Assembly: GCA_022712475.1 (NCBI GenBank)
Contig: JALAGK010000367.1
Span: 1-5,017, forward strand
Source of the DNA: Enterobacteriaceae bacterium
GTDB taxonomy: Bacteria > Pseudomonadota > Gammaproteobacteria > Enterobacterales > Enterobacteriaceae
Direction: 5' to 3'
Length of the DNA: 5,017 nt
Position numbers and translations under genes: made by a program. Shown here one piece after another: positions 1 to 5,017 of this stretch. Under the pieces are notes generated by a model, which was not told where the DNA came from, did no database searches, and was given only the letters and a program-made list of their open reading frames with translations. The first letter of the stretch is position 1; every line of letters starts with the position of its first letter.

Positions 1-2361
1 CAACTGGCCGATACGCTTTTAAGCCGCAATGCGCAAAACCTGACGCCCGCAGAACAACGGCAGTGGTTTGACGTGCTGATTGCCGGACACCTTGATGATA
101 AATTGCTGGATTTACAGGCAAAGGGGACGTTCAACCGGCCTGATGAGCGCATTGACTATGCCGCATCACTTGCCGAGCGCGGTGAAACGGCGCGCCTGCG
201 TGATTATCTGGCAAAACCGCCTGCGACCTTCAGCAGCGCCGCCCAGGAACAACGCTGGCTCTATCTGGTAGGGCGTTACAGCGCCGATCCACAGGCAGCC
301 CTGGCGAGTTATAATGCCCGCTTTGCGCAAAACCAGCGTTACATCGTAGGCGCCACCTTGCCACAGATGATGAAAGAGAAAAACTATGCGGGCGCGCAAC
401 GTCTGCTCGACAGCCTGCCCGCAGATGCACTTCCCGAAGAGCGCTATACTCTCAGCGAAGCCACACATAACACGGCCGAGACACTACGCCTTGCGCGCCA
501 GTTCTGGCGTGAGAACCCAACTCTTGCCAATCTGGACCGGCTGAGCTGGCAGTTGATTCAGGCCGGACGAGCACCGGAAGCGGCAACGTTACTGGCACAG
601 CGCTATCCCTTCGCCGGCAATTCACCCGCTGCACATACCCTGATAATGCGCCTGTTTACCCTGGCACAAGCACATCCGGACGCACTGACGCCTGCGCAAA
701 AAGCGCGCCTGCTCAAACCGCTACCCACAGCAGAACTGCGTCTGGCGCAGAGCCGGTTGCCTGGCGTCAGTACTGACTGTAATCAGGTCCAAAAGCTTCT
801 TGGCGATATGCCTTCAACACTGGATGCCGCCGCCTGGAGCATGCTGGGTAACTGCTGGCGCGAAACGCTTCCGGGGATGGCGCTCTACGCCTTTCGCCAG
901 AGCGAAACACAGCTGCCAAATGATGACAACCATCGTGCCGTCGCCTATCAGGCTTACCAGGTTCAGGACTACGCAACCGCCATGCGTGCCTGGCACGCTA
1001 TTAAGACCGAGAATATGCGTAATGACGACCTGATGGCCGCAGCAAATACAGCACAAGCAGCTGGTGAGCGGCAAGCGCTTAACAGCTGGTTACAGGAAGA
1101 ACACAACCGTGGTATGGACAACACCGAACATTACTGGTGGCTGCACGCACAACGCTATTCCTCTGCGCAACCACAACAGGCGCTGGCCGACCTTAACCGG
1201 GCTATCGCGATTGAACCTACGGCTCGCGCTTACGCTTCCCGGGCAGAAATATACCGCCAGCAAGGCCAACCACAGGCTGCGATCGATGATTTACGCCAGG
1301 CCTTAGCGCGTGAGCCTAACAACAGCGCCACACAGGCCGCGTTGGGCTACGCACTATGGGACAGCGGAGATGCCGCCGGTTCGCGTACTGCACTGGAAAA
1401 AGCGTACGGTAGCCTACCTGATGACCCAGCCATTGTGCGCCAGCTAGCCTATGTGAATCAGCGACTGGACGATATCCCCCAGACACAACGTTACGCCCGC
1501 ATGGTGGTCGATGATCTTAACCGGCAGGAGCAGGTCACCACGTTAACACCGCAGCAGAATCAGGAGCGCTTTAACTTCCGGCGTCTGCATGAAGATGTCG
1601 CACGCCGCTGGACCATCAACTTTGACAGCACTATAGGGCTGCGTTCAGGCGCACTCAGCAGCGCGAACACTATCCCTGGCGGTACGTCAGCCAGTCAGAG
1701 CTACCGTAGCTACGGCCAGCTGGAACTGGATTACCGTGCCGGGCGTAACGTACTGCTTGAGGGTGATACGGTCTCTCTGTATGGCAGAATCTTTGCCGAT
1801 ACCGGCGACAGCGGCATTATGTTGCCAGTCAAAGATCCCATGCTTGGCGCAGGCGTGCGCTGGAAGCCGCTACGCGACTATGTATTTTTTCTCAGCCTTG
1901 AACAACAAACCCCGCTGGACAGGAACCATGGACAGTCTGACACCATGCTACGGGCCAGTACTTCATTGTTTAACGACGGCAAATATAGCGACGAATGGCA
2001 CCCAAATGGTCAGGGCTGGTTTGCGCAAAACCTCTATCTTGACGCAGCCCATTACGTACGCCAGGACTACCAGGCCTGGACCGCCGATTATCGCGCCAGC
2101 TGGCATCAGAAAATTGCCGAGGGCCAGACCATTGAGCCTTATGCCCATGCGCAAATCAGCGGCTATCGCGACGGCAGTACGCGCGGCGGTGAATATGCTG
2201 GCGTCGGCGTACGCTGGAACATCTGGAGCGGGCAAACGCGTTATGATGCATGGCCGCATAAGGTGAGTCTGGGCCTGGAATACCAGCGCACGCTTAACAC
2301 CATCAATCAGAATGCGGGCGAGCGAAACAACGCATTCCTTACTCTGGGAGTTCACTGGTAA
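1..2361 (+). CDS. nfrA: NfrA, outer-membrane TPR/beta-barrel protein (phage N4 adsorption protein A), 5' end off the window
   Basis: The reading frame is open from base 1 to the TAA at 2359-2361, giving the last 786 residues. E. coli NfrA is about 990 residues, so roughly 200 N-terminal residues, including the signal peptide, lie outside; the GTG at 73 is not a real start. In partial-protein numbering, residues 1 to about 510 are helical and TPR-like. The clearest repeats are near 178-205, 277-335, 385-405, 407-439 (ending AREPNN) and 441-476. From about 536 to the end the sequence turns into alternating aromatic/polar beta strands, as in an outer-membrane barrel of the NfrA C-terminal family, and it finishes in a tryptophan (LTLGVHW), a typical BAM signal. 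In E. coli NfrA is the N4 phage receptor and works with the glycosyltransferase NfrB in c-di-GMP-dependent exopolysaccharide secretion, much like PgaA or BcsC. The stop overlaps the ybcH start by one base. The family call rests on recalled similarity; a PgaA-like paralogue is less likely because of the ybcH neighbour. Confidence 0.93.
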   Translation, partial: QLADTLLSRNAQNLTPAEQRQWFDVLIAGHLDDKLLDLQAKGTFNRPDERIDYAASLAERGETARLRDYLAKPPATFSSAAQEQRWLYLVGRYSADPQAALASYNARFAQNQRYIVGATLPQMMKEKNYAGAQRLLDSLPADALPEERYTLSEATHNTAETLRLARQFWRENPTLANLDRLSWQLIQAGRAPEAATLLAQRYPFAGNSPAAHTLIMRLFTLAQAHPDALTPAQKARLLKPLPTAELRLAQSRLPGVSTDCNQVQKLLGDMPSTLDAAAWSMLGNCWRETLPGMALYAFRQSETQLPNDDNHRAVAYQAYQVQDYATAMRAWHAIKTENMRNDDLMAAANTAQAAGERQALNSWLQEEHNRGMDNTEHYWWLHAQRYSSAQPQQALADLNRAIAIEPTARAYASRAEIYRQQGQPQAAIDDLRQALAREPNNSATQAALGYALWDSGDAAGSRTALEKAYGSLPDDPAIVRQLAYVNQRLDDIPQTQRYARMVVDDLNRQEQVTTLTPQQNQERFNFRRLHEDVARRWTINFDSTIGLRSGALSSANTIPGGTSASQSYRSYGQLELDYRAGRNVLLEGDTVSLYGRIFADTGDSGIMLPVKDPMLGAGVRWKPLRDYVFFLSLEQQTPLDRNHGQSDTMLRASTSLFNDGKYSDEWHPNGQGWFAQNLYLDAAHYVRQDYQAWTADYRASWHQKIAEGQTIEPYAHAQISGYRDGSTRGGEYAGVGVRWNIWSGQTRYDAWPHKVSLGLEYQRTLNTINQNAGERNNAFLTLGVHW

Positions 2362-3248
2362 TGAATCTGCTGCGTTTTTTACTGCTCACGCTGGTGCTGG
2401 CAAGCCAGGGTGCCGCTGCCATGACGGGTATCTTCTGGCAACCGCAGTTACGTGACAGTCAGGTCAGCAACGCGTCCTGGCAATCGCTCATGCAATCGGT
2501 ACGCAAGCAGGGTTTTGATACGCTGATTTTGCAGTGGACACGCTATGGTGATGCCTTTGCCGATGCCAGCGAAACGGCGAAACTGGTTGAACGTACCGCC
2601 GCCGCACGCAAGGCAGGTCTGAAGGTAATCATCGGACTGTACGCCGACCCTGATTTTTTCACACGCCAGCAGCAACCCGCACTGGCGCTGGAAAACTATC
2701 TCAACCGACTGCGCGTGAACGATCTGGAGCAACTTCAGCACTGGCTTGATGCCGCTGGCATAGCGCCCGACGGGTGGTATATCAGCGCCGAAATTGACGA
2801 CCATAACTGGCGCAACGAGGCACGGCGTCAGCCGCTGCTGAAATGGCTTAACGACACCCGCCTCGGGCTTAATAAAATGTCGGATAAGCCGGTCTATATC
2901 AGCAGCTTTTTTGCCGGAAACATGGAGCCAGACGCCTATGCCCGTTTCATGCAACAGTTGCACAGCACCGGTCTTCATATCTGGATTCAGGATGGCAGCG
3001 GAGTAGGGACGTTGAGCGCGGCGCAGAGCCAGCTTTACCTGAACGCCAGCGCAAACTGCAACGATGGTGCGGCTGAAGGGGTGGTTTATGGGCTGTTCAA
3101 AAGCCAACCGGGAGAGACATTCCGGGCTGAGCCAAAATCCAGCGCTGAAATTAATGCACTATTGGCGACGCCGTCGGCCTGTGGAAAGAGCCGGGTTTAT
3201 TTCTCGCTGCGTTATTTACCCATAGCGCACAATATTCTGGCTCGCTAA
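2361..3248 (+). CDS. ybcH: YbcH, exported DUF4434 glycoside-hydrolase-like protein
   Basis: A 295-residue protein, essentially the length of E. coli YbcH (about 296). The ATG overlaps the nfrA stop (TAATG), and GGAG at 2347-2350 lies 10 bases upstream, pointing to translational coupling. Residues 1-20 form a signal peptide: Arg5, a Leu-rich core, then Ala-Ala-Ala before Met21. The mature part reads like a DUF4434 TIM barrel with strand-like blocks TGIFWQP (22-28), DTLILQW, KVIIGLYADP, WYISAEIDDHNW (about 139-150), VYISSFF (178-184) and HIWIQDGSG (206-214). Glu144, Asp146 and Asp147 at the end of a predicted strand, with Trp150, are candidate catalytic or sugar-binding residues. Cys233 and Cys274 are the only cysteines of the mature chain and could form a periplasmic disulfide. 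The product has no firmly established activity known to me. Its place in the nfrB-nfrA operon suggests a periplasmic hydrolase or binding protein for the exported glycan, comparable in position to PgaB or BcsZ; this is inference. No transmembrane segment is seen after the signal peptide. Confidence 0.9.
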   Translation: MNLLRFLLLTLVLASQGAAAMTGIFWQPQLRDSQVSNASWQSLMQSVRKQGFDTLILQWTRYGDAFADASETAKLVERTAAARKAGLKVIIGLYADPDFFTRQQQPALALENYLNRLRVNDLEQLQHWLDAAGIAPDGWYISAEIDDHNWRNEARRQPLLKWLNDTRLGLNKMSDKPVYISSFFAGNMEPDAYARFMQQLHSTGLHIWIQDGSGVGTLSAAQSQLYLNASANCNDGAAEGVVYGLFKSQPGETFRAEPKSSAEINALLATPSACGKSRVYFSLRYLPIAHNILAR

Positions 3249-3251
3249 TGG

Positions 3252-3272
3252 CCAGGCAACACGCCTGGTTTT
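3252..3272 (+). terminator. First hairpin after ybcH
   Basis: CCAGGC (3252-3257) pairs with GCCTGG (3263-3268) around the loop AACAC, giving a 6-bp GC-rich stem that starts three bases after the ybcH stop. It is followed by TTTTAT, a short T tract. It looks like a modest intrinsic terminator, or an RNA 3'-end stabilising stem, for the nfr operon. A second, stronger hairpin follows directly. Confidence 0.6.
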
Positions 3273-3280
3273 ATAAAACC
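3267..3280. repeat. 14-base perfect palindrome joining the two hairpins
   Basis: GGTTTTATAAAACC equals its own reverse complement. Its left half is the end of the first hairpin plus its T tract, and its right half is the start of the second hairpin's stem. It may simply arise from two terminators placed back to back. It would let the linker fold into an alternative stem that competes with both hairpins. Confidence 0.6.
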
Positions 3281-3305
3281 GGTGCCCTGTGGTACCGGTT
3301 TTTTT
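3275..3305. terminator. Strong intrinsic terminator, probably bidirectional
   Basis: Bases 3275-3286 pair with 3291-3302 (AAAACCGGTGCC against GGTACCGGTTTT, including one G-T pair) around the four-base loop CTGT. On the + strand the stem runs into seven T residues (3299-3305), a textbook Rho-independent signal ending the nfrA-ybcH transcript. Read on the - strand, the same stem is followed by TTTTAT, so it can also stop the convergent MFS-SDR-mutarotase transcript, which ends at 3333, though the T tract there is weaker. Confidence 0.85.
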
Positions 3306-3332
3306 ATGCTATTCCATAGCGGGAAAGCGTCA

Positions 3333-3779
3333 TTAAAGCGTCTTCGTCGGATTTGCCTGAGCGGTGATAACCGGCGCAACTGTTAACAATACATTCGCAA
3401 ATAATCGGGTCTCGCCACTGGCAATAACCAGCATCGTTAAGGGTGATTTTACACGCGAATAAAAAGCCTCCCGCTCAAGATATTCCATCTGGCAAGTGCC
3501 GGGTAATAACGCACCGTATTCGCTGGCGATAGTATTCTGTACATCTGCTGGCCAGGCCATCATGGTGGCTTTCTCTACGTTGATAACAGCCAGGATTTTC
3601 TCAAGCAGCAATGGGGCAGCGACCGTTCCCGCAGACAAATTGAGCCAGATAATTTCTGTTTCTTCAGCGACATTACCGGCAAAACCATAGTTTGCATCCG
3701 CAATCAGAATCTGCGTTTTATGACCGCATCTGGCCAGAGCATTAAGGAGCGGCGGATGGATAATTTCAGTTTTAAGCAT
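3333..3779 (-). CDS. RbsD/FucU-family sugar mutarotase-like protein
   Basis: A 148-residue cytosolic protein with no signal peptide or membrane segment; E. coli FucU is about 140 and RbsD about 139 residues. Family members interconvert the anomers of free sugars such as ribose or fucose. The start MLKTEIIHP resembles FucU, and CGHKTQILIADANYG (18-32) matches the family's active-site block. His20 and Asp28 fall at the same numbers as the conserved His and Asp of E. coli RbsD. The block REAFYSR (103-109) matches the RFAFYER segment of FucU, and SGETRLFANVLL (121-132) matches its TGERAKYGNILL segment. The catalytic-type Y-x-N motif is changed here to F-x-N (Phe127, Asn129), and the usual Asp two residues after His20 is Thr22. 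The ATG at 3777-3779 has AGAGG at 3786-3790, six bases away. It is the last gene of the operon, 29 bases after the SDR stop. Family membership is firm; the substrate is unknown and activity is uncertain because of the Phe. Confidence 0.87.
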   Translation of the reverse strand: MLKTEIIHPPLLNALARCGHKTQILIADANYGFAGNVAEETEIIWLNLSAGTVAAPLLLEKILAVINVEKATMMAWPADVQNTIASEYGALLPGTCQMEYLEREAFYSRVKSPLTMLVIASGETRLFANVLLTVAPVITAQANPTKTL

Positions 3780-3808
3780 AATGAACCTCTGAATGCACTG
3801 CTACTGTG

Positions 3809-4576
3809 TTACATCCGATAGATACCGCCGTTAATATCAATGGTTGCCCCGGAGATAAAGCCATCATACTCAGACGCCAGGAAGGTAATGGCTCTGGCGA
3901 CATCATCAGGATTGCCAGCGCGTCCAAGTGGAATGCCTCGCACCGTTTCCTCGGCCGACGCCGCAGTGGTATGACGCTCATGAAAGCGGGTGCCAAGAAT
4001 AAGCCCAGGCGCCACGGCATTGACGCGAATACCGTATTCACCCAGTTCAGCGGCCAGAGAACGTGTCCAGGTCAGGATGGCACCTTTGGTGGTGGAATAG
4101 ACTAATGAACCAGAATGGCCACCGGCACGCCCGGCTAGCGAGGCGAGATTAATAATACTGGCACCATCATGCGCGGCCTTAAGATAAGGCAATGCGGCTT
4201 GAGTGACATTGAGCATAGTGGTCATATTGACATCAATAACCTTATGCCAGAATGGAGTATCTATTTCACCCAACCATTTACGGCCCACAATACCGCCAAC
4301 GTTATTGACCAGAATATCAATACCGCCGAGCAGTTGCGCCGCTTTGGTGACACAGTGTCTGGTGTCTTCAATAGAGGTAAGGTCGCCATAACAATAATCG
4401 GCCTTTTGTCCTGAAGCATGGGCAAGTGCGACCAGCTCTTTCGGCCCGTCTTCACCACTGTGGTAGTGGATAAAAATGTCACAGCCTGCCTTGATTAACC
4501 GGGTGGCGGTCGCTTTGCCAATGCCTTGTTCTGCGCCCGTAATAAATACGCGCTTACCTGCAAGATTGCCCATCAT
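3809..4576 (-). CDS. SDR-family NAD(P)-dependent oxidoreductase
   Basis: A 255-residue classical short-chain dehydrogenase/reductase, the normal length for FabG- or glucose-dehydrogenase-like members. Numbering from the ATG at 4576: the cofactor-binding motif TGAEQGIG is at 13-20, Asp65 (YGDLTS) contacts the adenine ring in the family, and NNVGG is at 91-95. The catalytic tetrad is intact: Asn117 (DVNM), Ser146 (LASLAG), Tyr160 and Lys164 (YSTTK). The PG motif is at about 190-191 and the C-terminal block ends DINGG. Strand beta-2 ends in His-Tyr-His-Ser with no acidic residue, which leans to NADP(H) but is not decisive. With an MFS importer before it and an RbsD/FucU-like protein after it, the enzyme most plausibly oxidises or reduces a sugar, sugar acid or polyol. 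One model is an aldose 1-dehydrogenase fed the right anomer by the mutarotase; this is inference. Another possibility is a generic 3-oxoacyl-ACP-reductase-like enzyme, as databases often label such sequences. The gap from the MFS stop is 24 bases. Confidence 0.92.
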   Translation of the reverse strand: MMGNLAGKRVFITGAEQGIGKATATRLIKAGCDIFIHYHSGEDGPKELVALAHASGQKADYCYGDLTSIEDTRHCVTKAAQLLGGIDILVNNVGGIVGRKWLGEIDTPFWHKVIDVNMTTMLNVTQAALPYLKAAHDGASIINLASLAGRAGGHSGSLVYSTTKGAILTWTRSLAAELGEYGIRVNAVAPGLILGTRFHERHTTAASAEETVRGIPLGRAGNPDDVARAITFLASEYDGFISGATIDINGGIYRM

Positions 4577-4581
4577 CAACA

Positions 4582-4586
4582 CCTCT
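4582..4586 (-). promoter_or_regulatory. Ribosome-binding site deciding the SDR start
   Basis: On the - strand the sequence reads AAAAAGAGGTGTTGATGATGGGC. The AGAGG core lies 5 bases before the ATG at 4576 and 8 bases before the ATG at 4573. The frame also allows a GTG at 4582, but that codon overlaps the Shine-Dalgarno core itself, so it is not a credible start. Either ATG gives nearly the same protein (255 or 254 residues). Confidence 0.75.
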
Positions 4587-4600
4587 TTTTAACAATGACG

Positions 4601-5017
4601 TCAGGAATGAATCACACCTTCACGCTGCTTTGCGCAGTAGAAAATGCACAGTAAACCGGTCAGCAGCAGACTCAGTGCCAGAAACAGCAGGCCCGGTGTA
4701 TTGCTGCTGCTGATATCTTTAAGTAGGCCTACGACCCATGGCGCGACAAAACCTCCAATATTCCCAATACTGCTCACTACCGCCAAACCTGCTGCGGCAG
4801 CCGCACCGGTTGAAATATTGGCCGGCATCGACAAAAAGCAGGGGACAGCGGTGTAAATCCCGATAGCGGCAAGACACAAAAATCCCATCGCAACCAGAAT
4901 GCTGTAGCTAAAGAAGACAACGGCTCCCGTAAGGCCAATGGCCGCGATAACCATGCTGATACCGGCAAAAACGCCTATTTGCCGATTTTTGCTGGCCCAC
5001 AGGCTCCACGGGTATAC
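4601..5017 (-). CDS. MFS transporter, anion:cation symporter (ACS) type, C-terminal part
   Basis: The frame is open on the - strand from the right edge of the window (5017) to the TGA at 4601-4603, giving the last 138 residues. A full member is usually about 420-450 residues, so some two thirds, including the start, lie outside; the ATG at 4954 is internal. Four hydrophobic segments at about 14-35, 38-60, 72-98 and 108-128 fit transmembrane helices 9-12. The loop and helix block with FLSMPANISTGAAAAAG (61-77), SSIGNIGGFVAPW (82-94) and GLLKD (97-101) is the hallmark C-terminal pattern of the ACS family, which includes D-galactonate, tartrate, phthalate and hydroxyphenylacetate carriers driven by proton symport. 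The WASKNRQ stretch (7-13) occupies the place of the cytoplasmic loop usually reading SDR..R. It is the most upstream gene visible in the operon and should supply the substrate for the SDR and mutarotase-like proteins. An organic acid or sugar acid is the likely class; the actual substrate is not readable. Confidence 0.88.
   Translation of the reverse strand, partial: VYPWSLWASKNRQIGVFAGISMVIAAIGLTGAVVFFSYSILVAMGFLCLAAIGIYTAVPCFLSMPANISTGAAAAAGLAVVSSIGNIGGFVAPWVVGLLKDISSSNTPGLLFLALSLLLTGLLCIFYCAKQREGVIHS

Noticed and set aside
73..75. GTG as the start of the first gene
   Set aside because: The frame is open to base 1 and the residues before it (LADTLLSRNAQ) continue the helical TPR-type sequence, so this is an internal Val codon of a gene that begins off the window.
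1183..1500. Possible DNA repeats in the repeat-rich part of nfrA
   Set aside because: The repetition is at protein level (TPR motifs); no direct or inverted DNA repeat of notable length was seen.
1736..2266. 176-codon + strand frame inside nfrA
   Set aside because: It overlaps the nfrA barrel region in another frame, and its protein is low in recognisable structure; the nfrA frame shows clear beta-barrel patterning there.
1963..2355. 130-codon - strand frame opposite the end of nfrA with some hydrophobic stretches
   Set aside because: The hydrophobic look follows from the opposite strand of barrel codons, and there is no family match or ribosome-binding site that I can see.
2448..3107. 219-codon open frame on the - strand inside ybcH
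   Set aside because: It is antisense to a well-supported gene, lacks recognisable domains or a convincing start signal, and is explained by the GC-rich codon pattern of ybcH.
4580..4582. GTG start two codons before the SDR ATG
   Set aside because: It overlaps the AGAGG ribosome-binding core, so the ATG at 4576 or 4573 is favoured.
4577..4600. Possible internal promoter in the gap between MFS and SDR genes
   Set aside because: The gap is only 24 bases and holds the ribosome-binding site; no credible -35/-10 pair is visible, so read-through as one operon is the simpler view.
4952..4954. ATG as the start of the MFS gene
   Set aside because: The frame stays open to the window edge, and residues before it (WSLWASKNRQ) match the expected loop and helix of a transporter; starting here would cut a transmembrane helix.

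Overview
The window looks like part of an Enterobacteriaceae chromosome (Escherichia/Citrobacter/Enterobacter/Klebsiella type). The left half carries a recognisable nfrA-ybcH gene pair in the order seen in E. coli. No rRNA, tRNA, CRISPR array, insertion sequence or prophage gene was found. Genes fill almost the whole window, and no gene-free stretch exceeds about 85 bases.

Left part (1-3248, + strand): the first 2361 bases are the C-terminal 786 codons of NfrA. This is the outer-membrane TPR/beta-barrel protein known as the phage N4 adsorption receptor and as the outer-membrane partner of the c-di-GMP-responsive glycosyltransferase NfrB. Its stop codon overlaps the ATG of ybcH (TAATG). YbcH is an exported DUF4434 protein with a glycoside-hydrolase-like TIM-barrel look. 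The two genes are the distal end of an nfrB-nfrA-ybcH operon whose start lies left of the window. Together they suggest an envelope polysaccharide synthesis/export machine: synthase (outside the window), outer-membrane pore with TPR scaffold, and a periplasmic sugar-processing or sugar-binding protein.

Middle (3249-3332): the only intergenic space between the convergent transcription units. It holds two adjacent hairpins, the second a strong intrinsic terminator probably used from both sides. A perfect 14-base palindrome links them.

Right part (3333-5017, - strand): read in its own direction, this is a compact operon of an MFS transporter (anion:cation symporter type, N-terminal part off the window), an SDR dehydrogenase with an intact catalytic tetrad, and an RbsD/FucU-family sugar mutarotase-like protein. 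Gaps are 24 and 29 bases and each downstream gene has an AGAGG ribosome-binding site. The set fits uptake, anomer interconversion and oxidation or reduction of a sugar or sugar acid, but the substrate cannot be read from the sequence. This operon has clearly lower GC (about 48-49% in hand-counted samples, against about 60% in nfrA). In E. coli a different set of genes follows ybcH, so the right part is best seen as a lineage-specific accessory catabolic module next to a conserved locus.

The points most worth a second look are the unassigned transporter-SDR-mutarotase operon, the Tyr-to-Phe change at the usual catalytic Y-x-N position of its mutarotase-like protein, and the putative catalytic acidic cluster in YbcH. 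Nothing seen amounts to clear proof of a wholly new system.
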